Below the pieces are notes generated by a model. The model worked only from the letters and a program-made list of their open reading frames with translations, did no database searches and was not told where the DNA came from. From Alphaproteobacteria bacterium (GTDB lineage: Bacteria > Pseudomonadota > Alphaproteobacteria > Rhodobacterales > Rhodobacteraceae), in NCBI GenBank assembly GCA_030830465.1, contig JAURMY010000313.1, positions 1 to 6,313 on the forward strand: DNA of 6,313 nt, written 5' to 3'. The position numbers and the translations under genes were made by a program. Numbering within the stretch: the first letter of the stretch is position 1; each line of letters opens with the position of its first letter. Below are positions 1-5,534 of the stretch, piece after piece.

Positions 1-1862
1 AGGGGCAGCTTTTCAACCAGAGGAAAAGACACGCTGCCTTTAGCCGACAGCGTACCGTCGGCCATATCCGTCGCCAGCCCGGCCTTGGAAAGAAATTCGA
101 ACGGCGCATAATCCAGCAGCGTCAGAACCGATGTCACCGCGCTTTGCAGGTTCAATTCAACCGTGGCCGTCGCCGGTTTCACCGTGATGTCGTTGATGCG
201 AAACACCGTACCCGCGACGTTGACCGCCCCTGCGCCCGGCACATTGACCAGACCCTGCTCGGCCACGATGGTCAGCGCATTGTCGGTGATGTCGCCATAT
301 CCGCGCGCATCTTCCAAGGGCGGCAGGGTCTTGATGAACCGCACGCTGGCATCCGAAATGCTGAAACCCGCCGAAAATCTGGGTTTTTGCCCCTGCGTGA
401 AACGCATGGCGGCCGTGACATTGCTCAGGTTGCCCGCCAGAATGTTCTGATCCATCCAAAGGCGCGTCTTGGGCACCAGTGCCAGCGGCCACAGGGCCAT
501 CAAACGATCCCGCGCGACACGGTTGAAAGACAGATCCAGCGCGCTTTTCCAGCCGGTTTCGCCCGCCTCGATACCGCCGCGCATTACGATATGGGTGTCG
601 CCGTCCACCAAAACCAACTGGCCAAGATCCAGCCGGAACGGGTCCAGACTGATCCGCAAATCCAGCGCACCGCCGTCAAAGCGCACCGGATCGACAAAGA
701 CCCCCTCGGGGTTCAGCAAAACCTTGTTGAATTTGATCTGGCCGATCACCGTGTTCACTTTGCGGTCGATCTTGTCGCTGAGATAGGCGTGCCCCTCGGC
801 TTCGATCTGGGCCGCGCTGGTCTTGATGCTGATCTGGTTAAAGGTCAGTTTTTCCTGCGCCTGACTGTAGTTAAGATAGGCCTTGGCGCCGGTAAACGTC
901 ACCGGCTTGGCCTGCCCGCCCACTGCAAGCTGACCTGCCCCGATGTCCAGAACACCATACATGTCGCCAAAGGTGCCGTCCGGTTGCAACACCAGCGAAA
1001 CCGATCCGGCAATCGGGGCGTCAAGCACCTTCAGCCAACTGAGCGGCACGATCTGATCGGCCACATCACCGGTGCGAAACCCGCTGAACCGGGTCGACAG
1101 ATCGGCCACGCCGCTGCCCTTGACCTTTTCAAAGGAAAATACCGCCTGGGCGTTTGATCCGGCCGTCCCGGCCAATTGAAAGGTCATCATCGCCGACAGG
1201 GAATGCGGCGCGTTGGTGAAAGACACGACACCGTGGTGGAAATGCCAGACCCGACCGGACAACTGGTCGTCAATCCCGACCAGAAGATCGGTAACCGAGG
1301 CGGTTTCCAGATGATCCAGAAACGGGGTTTGCAATATCGTTTCAAATGCGGCGACGATATCCCCGGCGGAACCGTGCGGGCCCAATGTGTCGGCCGCTTC
1401 GGTTTCGTCATCGTCATTGACCGGGCCGGTGCCGACCGTGATGTCAAACCGCCCGTCCAATTCGCGGCGCAATTGCGCGCTGGCCGCGCGTATATCCAAC
1501 GAGACCGGCCTGATCCTGCCTTGCAACAGCGCAAGCCCGGACAATTGCGTATCCATTTCCGGCAATATGCCCTTCAGCCGGCCTTGGGCGTCCATCACCC
1601 GGACGTTCTTGACCTTGATCACCGGGTTCAGGCCCTGGGCGAACAACCGCACCTGAATGTCACCGATATTGACCCTGGCAATGCCAAGCGCGCCATTGAC
1701 ACGATCCTGAAAACTGTTGCGCATCCAGGCCGGCGCGTGCACGCCCATTGACATCGTGGCGATCAGCGGACCGATCAGGATCACCACGATCAGAATTGTC
1801 ACCAGCATACCACGGCCAAGGCGGAAAAACCGGCGGGGCTTGTCTTGGCGGGGCTGGTTCAT
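1..1862 (-). CDS. AsmA-like / YhdP-type (DUF3971) envelope protein, 3' end beyond the window
   Basis: An uninterrupted reading frame of 620 codons runs from ATG 1862 off the left edge, so the C-terminus is missing. The N-terminus is basic (KPRR, then RLGRG) and is followed by one hydrophobic segment at about residues 20-40, which fits an inner-membrane anchor with the rest in the periplasm. The remainder is a long beta-rich sequence of short amphipathic strands with AsmA-like phrases such as LDIRAASAQLRREL and, near residue 467, WMDQNILAGNLSNV, typical of YhdP/DUF3971 proteins. In E. coli, YhdP with TamB and YdbH moves phospholipids towards the outer membrane; the same role here is inference. 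An in-frame TAA at 1878-1880 blocks any start further upstream. No clear Shine-Dalgarno precedes ATG 1862, and Met19 (1806-1808) is a weaker alternative. The gene is divergent from the M23 operon. Confidence is high that this is the real gene and moderate for the exact subfamily. Confidence 0.85.
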   Translation of the reverse strand, partial: MNQPRQDKPRRFFRLGRGMLVTILIVVILIGPLIATMSMGVHAPAWMRNSFQDRVNGALGIARVNIGDIQVRLFAQGLNPVIKVKNVRVMDAQGRLKGILPEMDTQLSGLALLQGRIRPVSLDIRAASAQLRRELDGRFDITVGTGPVNDDDETEAADTLGPHGSAGDIVAAFETILQTPFLDHLETASVTDLLVGIDDQLSGRVWHFHHGVVSFTNAPHSLSAMMTFQLAGTAGSNAQAVFSFEKVKGSGVADLSTRFSGFRTGDVADQIVPLSWLKVLDAPIAGSVSLVLQPDGTFGDMYGVLDIGAGQLAVGGQAKPVTFTGAKAYLNYSQAQEKLTFNQISIKTSAAQIEAEGHAYLSDKIDRKVNTVIGQIKFNKVLLNPEGVFVDPVRFDGGALDLRISLDPFRLDLGQLVLVDGDTHIVMRGGIEAGETGWKSALDLSFNRVARDRLMALWPLALVPKTRLWMDQNILAGNLSNVTAAMRFTQGQKPRFSAGFSISDASVRFIKTLPPLEDARGYGDITDNALTIVAEQGLVNVPGAGAVNVAGTVFRINDITVKPATATVELNLQSAVTSVLTLLDYAPFEFLSKAGLATDMADGTLSAKGSVSFPLVEKLP

Positions 1863-1937
1863 GCAGGGCTGCGCAGGTTAAGGGATCAGGGGGCTGTGGC
1901 GGCGACGCTTTTTTCCTATTCCGACCACAATAGCAAC

Positions 1938-1968
1938 ACTATACCGATTGAACACCCGTTGCCCGCAA
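1938..1968 (-). promoter_or_regulatory. Possible promoter for the AsmA-like gene
   Basis: On the minus strand TATAGT (1938-1943) resembles a -10 box. TTGCGG (1963-1968) lies 19 bp upstream as a poor -35 with over-long spacing. A start near 1931 would give a leader of about 70 nt. The -35 part falls inside the 1956-1971 palindrome. Other promoters cannot be excluded. Confidence 0.25.
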
Positions 1969-1971
1969 CGG
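1956..1971. promoter_or_regulatory. Palindrome, candidate operator
   Basis: CCGTTGC-CC-GCAACGG is a perfect 7-bp inverted repeat around a 2-bp centre. The compact two-fold symmetry in a divergent intergenic region, overlapping the possible -35 of the AsmA-like gene, suggests a dimeric repressor or activator site. No T-tract follows on either strand, so it is not a terminator. The regulator is unknown. Confidence 0.35.
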
Positions 1972-2039
1972 TTTCCGGGATGTGCCGAATCCCGCCGCAA
2001 CAGGCGGTCCACCGCTTGCCGCCATGCGCCTGCACAGAC

Positions 2040-2048
2040 TTATCCACA
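2040..2048 (+). promoter_or_regulatory. Perfect DnaA-box match
   Basis: TTATCCACA is an exact match to the DnaA-box consensus TTATNCACA. I noticed no other copy in the window. It sits mid-way in the divergent intergenic region, about 205 bp upstream of the candidate -35 of the M23 gene and about 180 bp upstream of the AsmA-like start. DnaA acts as a transcription factor for some cell-cycle genes in alphaproteobacteria, but a single 9-mer can occur by chance. Confidence 0.35.
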
Positions 2049-2252
2049 TGCCGCCCGCGCCGGTCGCGCGGCAAAGCCCGCCAATACAAAACCAAACAGT
2101 TTCAAAGACAAGCCTGATGGCAGGCCCCGCCCGGCCCGCGGCCGCGATGTCGGGTTCCGCGCTTTGGCAGTGCTGAAACCGGATGAAATGGCGGGAAATC
2201 GCCCACACTGTTTCGCAATCGGGAACTAACCCATTGAACAACATGAAAACAG

Positions 2253-2281
2253 TTGAATTTGCAGTTTCTATTAATTATTAA
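2253..2281 (+). promoter_or_regulatory. Probable promoter of the M23-bactofilin operon
   Basis: TTGAAT (2253-2258) and TATTAA (2276-2281) are separated by an ideal 17 bp and lie in the most AT-rich stretch of the window. Each hexamer matches the sigma-70 consensus at four of six positions. Transcription would begin near 2288, leaving a leader of about 67 nt before the TTG start. Confidence 0.4.
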
Positions 2282-2341
2282 AATTCGGTGACCATTTGGT
2301 TGTCGCCCGACGTTTCGGGGCGCGGCATCGACGTAGAATCT

Positions 2342-2345
2342 GGAG
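2342..2345 (+). promoter_or_regulatory. Ribosome binding site that decides the TTG start of the M23 gene
   Basis: GGAG lies 9 nt before TTG 2355-2357. With the in-frame TAG at 2334-2336 just upstream and no ATG or GTG between, this supports the TTG as the true start. Confidence 0.6.
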
Positions 2346-2354
2346 ACCAGTCCA

Positions 2355-3695
2355 TTGAAGGCACGCCTGACGCGCAAAATTTCCCTGCTGTTGAACAAAT
2401 ATCTGCCCGAACAGCGGCTTTATTTGCGGACGGACACCTCTACCCGTTTCCTGCGCCTGACACCGGGCACACAAGCGGGTTTGATCGGGGCCTCGGCGGT
2501 TTTTTTCGGCTGGACCATTCTGGCATCCTCGGTTTTTCTGGTGAATTCCCTCAGCCCCAGCAGCGAAACGTCGCAGGCGCGGGTGCAGCAGATGGATTTC
2601 GAAGCGCGCCTTGACCGCCTGTCCGGCGAGCGTGACAAGCGCGCGCTGGAGGCGCAAAAGGCCCAGGAACGTTTTTATGTGGCGCTTGAGCAAATCTCGG
2701 CGCAGCAATCCGCCCTTCTGGCATCGGAAGACCGCCGCCGCGAGCTGGAAACCGGGATCGAAGTGATCCAGCGGACCCTGCGCAAAACCATGAAAGAGCG
2801 GGATCGCGCGGAAACCAAATCGGACAATCTGCTGGCGGAACTGCAATCGGTCACCGGCAATGTCACCTCGGCCTCGACTCTGGCCGCAGAGACCGAACAC
2901 ACGCTTGACTATCTGAACAGCGCGCTTGAAAGCACCGTTCAACAGCGCGACGACATGAAAGTCGCAACGCTGGAAATGCAGGACAAAGTCAGTGATCTGA
3001 AACATCAGGCCCGCCTGACGGAAGAGCGCAACCAGAGAATTTTCTCGCGTCTGGAAGAGGCCGTGACGGTTTCAATCTCGCCGCTGGAAAAAATGTTCCA
3101 GAATCTGGGAATGTCCACCGATAAACTGCTGGAGGATGTGAAATCCGGCTATTCCGGCACCGGCGGACCGCTTACGCCGATCGCCGTTTCAACCAAGGGC
3201 CAGCCCGAGGATCCGACCTCGCTGGAAGCCAACGCGCTGCTGTTGGAAATGGACAAGGTCAACATGCTGCGCATTGCCGCCGAGCGCACGCCGCTTGTGC
3301 TGCCGCTGCACACGTCTTACCGCCTGACCAGCGGCTATGGCTGGCGCCGCCACCCGGTTTCCGGCAAATCGCGGATGCATGAAGGCACCGATTTCGCGTC
3401 CGCCACGGGCACCCCGATTTATGCCACCGCGGACGGGGTTGTGGTCTTTTCAGGCTGGTCAAACGGCTATGGAAAATTGGTCAAGATCCAACATGCCCTG
3501 GGTTTTGAAACCCGTTACGGGCATATGTCCAAGATAAATGTGAAAAAGGGACAAAGGGTCTCGCGCGGGGATCGAATTGGTGATATGGGAAGTACCGGTC
3601 GCAGTACCGGCCCCCATGTGCATTACGAAATCCGCGTTGGTGGCAAACCGGTTAATCCAATGACGTATATCAAGGCAGCCAGAAATGTTTTCTAA
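2355..3695 (+). CDS. Membrane-anchored coiled-coil M23 (LytM) peptidoglycan endopeptidase, LmdC-like
   Basis: This 446-residue protein is a predicted peptidoglycan DD-endopeptidase acting in the periplasm. Residues 1-40 form a basic cytoplasmic tail. One transmembrane helix spans about 42-66. A charged, Glu/Arg/Gln-rich coiled coil covers about 72-240, and the LytM domain covers about 318-440. The zinc and catalytic residues are all present: H342 and D346 in HEGTDF, H390 in YGHMS, and H421 and H423 in HVHYE. It should therefore be an active enzyme rather than a degenerate activator such as EnvC. The start is TTG at 2355, supported by GGAG at 2342-2345 and an upstream in-frame TAG. It overlaps the downstream bactofilin gene by 11 bp, so the two are surely cotranscribed. 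This fits the LmdC peptidases that work with a bactofilin in alphaproteobacterial morphogenesis. The fold assignment is very secure; the LmdC equivalence is inferred from architecture and linkage. Confidence 0.93.
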   Translation: MKARLTRKISLLLNKYLPEQRLYLRTDTSTRFLRLTPGTQAGLIGASAVFFGWTILASSVFLVNSLSPSSETSQARVQQMDFEARLDRLSGERDKRALEAQKAQERFYVALEQISAQQSALLASEDRRRELETGIEVIQRTLRKTMKERDRAETKSDNLLAELQSVTGNVTSASTLAAETEHTLDYLNSALESTVQQRDDMKVATLEMQDKVSDLKHQARLTEERNQRIFSRLEEAVTVSISPLEKMFQNLGMSTDKLLEDVKSGYSGTGGPLTPIAVSTKGQPEDPTSLEANALLLEMDKVNMLRIAAERTPLVLPLHTSYRLTSGYGWRRHPVSGKSRMHEGTDFASATGTPIYATADGVVVFSGWSNGYGKLVKIQHALGFETRYGHMSKINVKKGQRVSRGDRIGDMGSTGRSTGPHVHYEIRVGGKPVNPMTYIKAARNVF

Positions 3696-4233
3696 AAGCA
3701 AACTCACCGATTCCGCTCCAAAGCCTGCTGTAGGGGGCGATCGGCCCGTGCCCGCTCCGGGAGGTCAGGCGCCGCTGGCAAAGCCGACCATGCCCGAGGG
3801 CGCCGGGGCCTCTTCGGCCCCCAAGCCCAAACCGACACCATCGGTTCTGTCCTCGGACCTGATGATCAAAGGCAACCTGAAAACCACAGGCGATCTGCAA
3901 ATTGAAGGCATGGTTGACGGCGATATTCGCGCCCATCTTCTGACGGTTGGCGAAGGCGCCACCGTGAAGGGTGAAATCGTCGCTGATGATGTTGTCGTTA
4001 ACGGCCGGATCATTGGCCGCGTGCGCGGCCTGAAAGTGCGCCTGACCTCCACCGCGCGGGTCGAAGGCGACATCATTCACAAGACCATCGCGATTGAAAG
4101 CGGCGCGCATTTTGAAGGCTCGGTTCAGCGCCAGGAAGACCCGTTGAGCGCGGCCTCAGGCAAGGCCCCGATGCCTAAACCGGCAGCCCCTGCGGCACCG
4201 GCAGCGCCGGCAGCAAAACCCGCCTCGGAATAA
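3685..4233 (+). CDS. Bactofilin (polymer-forming cytoskeletal protein, BacA-like)
   Basis: This is a 182-residue bactofilin, a nucleotide-independent filament-forming protein on the cytoplasmic face of the inner membrane. The beta-helical core spans about residues 54-149, seen as repeated short strands with glycine turns (IKGNL, LQIEGMVDGDI, ATVKGEI, VVVNGRIIGRV, ARVEGDI, HFEGSV). Flanks are disordered: residues 11-53 are Pro/Ala/Lys-rich, and residues 160-182 carry an APAAPAAP repeat. The N-terminus MFSKSK resembles the short membrane-targeting peptide reported for Caulobacter BacA (from memory), which supports ATG 3685. AAGG at 3672-3675, 9 nt before it, also supports this start. The start lies inside the last codons of the M23 gene, which suggests translational coupling and balanced amounts of scaffold and hydrolase. 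It is likely a positioning scaffold for that peptidase. The gene ends before a strong terminator. Confidence 0.93.
   Translation: MFSKSKLTDSAPKPAVGGDRPVPAPGGQAPLAKPTMPEGAGASSAPKPKPTPSVLSSDLMIKGNLKTTGDLQIEGMVDGDIRAHLLTVGEGATVKGEIVADDVVVNGRIIGRVRGLKVRLTSTARVEGDIIHKTIAIESGAHFEGSVQRQEDPLSAASGKAPMPKPAAPAAPAAPAAKPASE
4180..4224 (+). repeat. Pro-Ala-Ala low-complexity repeat in the bactofilin tail
   Basis: Codons 166-180 encode alternating P-A-A units interrupted by one Lys. The DNA is a degenerate GC-rich triplet repeat of CCG/CCT/GCA/GCG/GCC codons. Such tails are disordered and vary in length between relatives, and slippage can change the unit number. Confidence 0.6.
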
Positions 4234-4263
4234 CGATCCAGGGTCGCAAGAAGTGCAAAGCTG

Positions 4264-4289
4264 AAAGGCCCCGAATGCGGGGCCTTTTT
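4264..4289. terminator. Intrinsic terminator between convergent operons
   Basis: The arms AAAGGCCCCG (4264-4273) and CGGGGCCTTT (4278-4287) form a perfect 10-bp stem with an AATG loop, and the run of five T ends at 4289. It lies 30 bp after the bactofilin stop and 21 bp beyond the prfB stop. It is strong for the rightward operon. In the leftward direction the stem is the same but the T-tract is only TTT, so termination of prfB is likely less efficient. Confidence 0.88.
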
Positions 4290-4310
4290 GTTGCGGCACC
4301 CGGTGTGGGG

Positions 4311-5438
4311 TTATTCCTCGAAGGTCGCTTCGGCGCGGGATTTTCCGGCCACGTCCTTGGCCAGAACCGCAGCCATGAACCCGTCCAGATCGCCGTCCAG
4401 AACCCCCTGCGTGTCCGAGGTTTCAAAGCCTGTGCGCAGGTCTTTCACCATCTGGTAGGGTTGCAGAACATAGCTGCGGATCTGGTTGCCCCAGCCCGCA
4501 TCGCCTTTGTTTTCATGGGCTTCCTGAATGCTTTCGGTACGCTTTCGCATCTCAAGCTCATAAAGCCGCGATTTCAGGGCCTGCATACAGATCGCGCGGT
4601 TCTGGTGCTGCGATTTCTCAGAGCTGGTCACAACGATATTGGTCGGAATATGGGTGATCCGAACCGCAGAATCCGTGGTGTTCACATGCTGTCCGCCCGC
4701 GCCCGACGACCGGTAGGTGTCCACCCGGATATCGCTGGGATTGATCTCAATCTCGATATTCTCGTCCACCACGGGATAGACCCAGACCGATGAGAACGAC
4801 GTGTGCCGCCGCGCGTTGCTGTCATAGGGCGAAATCCGCACCAGACGATGCACGCCGCTTTCGCTTTTCAGCCAGCCATAGGCATTGTGCCCCTTGATCT
4901 GGTAGGTGACGGATTTGATCCCCGCCTCTTCCCCCGGACTTTGGGCCATCATTTCAACCTTGTAGCCCTGCTTTTCGGCCCAGCGCACATACATCCGTGC
5001 CAGCATCGACGCCCAGTCACAGCTTTCCGTGCCGCCCGCGCCGGAATTGACCTCAAGGAAAGTGTCGGCACCGTCCATCTCGCCGTTCAAGAGCGCCTCG
5101 ATTTCCTTCTGGTCAGCGGTCTTTTTCAGCTTTTTCAGGGCGGATTCCGCTTCGGCCACGACCTCGGCGTCTTCTTCCATCTCGCCCAGTTCGATCAGGT
5201 CGATATTGTCCTGCAACTCTTGCGCCAGACCGGTATAGGTGTTCATGGCGTCCAGCAGCGCCTGCCGGTCGCGCATCAGTTTCTGCGCCTTTTCCGGATC
5301 ATCCCACAGCTTGGGGTCCTCGGACATGGCGTTGAATTCTTCCATCCGGTGCGGTGCAGTGTCCCAGTTCATCCGCTGCGCCAGCAAATCCAGCGATTTC
5401 CGGATTTCGGCCGCAAGTTTTTCAATTTCCGCGCGCAT
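4311..5438 (-). CDS. prfB: Peptide chain release factor 2 (RF2)
   Basis: RF2 is a cytoplasmic translation factor that recognises UGA and UAA codons and triggers peptide release. The product has 375 residues, the normal family length. It has the N-terminal helical domain 1 (to about 110), then the decoding and catalytic core. The universal GGQ motif (residues 248-250, in SSGAGGQHVNTTDSAVR) contacts the peptidyl-transferase centre. The stop-codon recognition tripeptide, SPF in E. coli, reads SPY here (203-205, in GVHRLVRISPYDS). The frame is open from ATG 5438, so the programmed +1 frameshift with an internal UGA found in many bacterial prfB genes is absent. A purine-rich Shine-Dalgarno (AAAGGGCAGG, 5450-5441) precedes the start. 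mrcA lies 96 bp upstream in the same direction with no terminator seen between them, so cotranscription is likely. Confidence 0.97.
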   Translation of the reverse strand: MRAEIEKLAAEIRKSLDLLAQRMNWDTAPHRMEEFNAMSEDPKLWDDPEKAQKLMRDRQALLDAMNTYTGLAQELQDNIDLIELGEMEEDAEVVAEAESALKKLKKTADQKEIEALLNGEMDGADTFLEVNSGAGGTESCDWASMLARMYVRWAEKQGYKVEMMAQSPGEEAGIKSVTYQIKGHNAYGWLKSESGVHRLVRISPYDSNARRHTSFSSVWVYPVVDENIEIEINPSDIRVDTYRSSGAGGQHVNTTDSAVRITHIPTNIVVTSSEKSQHQNRAICMQALKSRLYELEMRKRTESIQEAHENKGDAGWGNQIRSYVLQPYQMVKDLRTGFETSDTQGVLDGDLDGFMAAVLAKDVAGKSRAEATFEE

Positions 5439-5441
5439 GAC

Positions 5442-5482
5442 CTGCCCTTTAGTGATCGGTTCCGAGCCCGCTTTTAGGGCAG
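5442..5482 (-). promoter_or_regulatory. Possible hairpin covering the prfB ribosome binding site
   Basis: In the leftward transcript CTGCCCT (5482-5476) is complementary to AGGGCAG (5448-5442), which is part of the prfB Shine-Dalgarno, with 27 nt between. Folding would hide the ribosome binding site. A competing short helix, GCCC with GGGC, uses overlapping bases. This is only a pattern; a 7-bp stem with a long loop may not be stable. Confidence 0.22.
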
Positions 5483-5534
5483 CACATCAGAGCCGTAAAG
5501 GCCCGCCAAGGTCAAGTTCCCGGCGCGTGACACC

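Larger units (their letters stand above)
1863..2354. other. Divergent intergenic region without a credible gene
   Basis: This 492-bp stretch separates the AsmA-like gene (leftward) from the M23 gene (rightward). Open frames of 60-101 codons exist on both strands, but their products are rich in Arg, Cys and Pro, show no recognisable domain, and overlap one another. I treat them as chance frames. The left and middle parts are GC-rich with several short inverted repeats (1956-1971, 2004-2015, 2055-2071). The right part (about 2240-2285) is strikingly AT-rich for this genome and looks like promoter DNA. The heptamer AAACAGT occurs at 2094-2100 and 2247-2253, and inverted at 2207-2213. No tRNA or intrinsic terminator was found, and an unrecognised small RNA cannot be excluded. 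Confidence 0.7.

Noticed and set aside
144..1157. Plus-strand open frame of 337 codons (and another of 191 codons at 1176-1751).
   Set aside because: Both are antisense to the AsmA-like gene, which is open for 620 codons with a sensible signal-anchor and family phrases. Their products are His/Arg/Gln-rich without any domain, typical of the complementary frame of a GC-rich gene.
1901..1915. Short GCG-CGC stem followed by six T on the plus strand, as a terminator.
   Set aside because: The stem is only 3 bp and no plus-strand gene ends there.
2055..2071. CCGCGC/GCGCGG hairpin.
   Set aside because: A 6-bp GC stem with no T-tract and no gene end nearby; common by chance in GC-rich DNA.
1939..2244. 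Possible small protein(s) in the divergent intergenic region.
   Set aside because: Frames on both strands overlap, have no good ribosome binding site that I can see, and have unnatural composition. Left as non-coding.
2271..2281. CtrA-type TTAA pair upstream of the M23 gene.
   Set aside because: The two TTAA units are only 3 bp apart, not the 7 bp of the CtrA consensus TTAA-N7-TTAA, and are expected in an AT-rich stretch.
2336..2340. GANTC (CcrM methylation) site next to the M23 start.
   Set aside because: GANTC also occurs at several coding places (for example 1987, 3709, 4669, 5143), so one copy here is not informative.
2271..3005. Minus-strand open frame of 244 codons opposite the M23 gene.
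   Set aside because: It overlaps the well-supported M23 coding region, is rich in Arg/Cys/Phe, and has no recognisable domain.
4803..5477. Plus-strand open frame of 224 codons.
   Set aside because: It is antisense to prfB, whose protein is unmistakable; the product shows no family resemblance.
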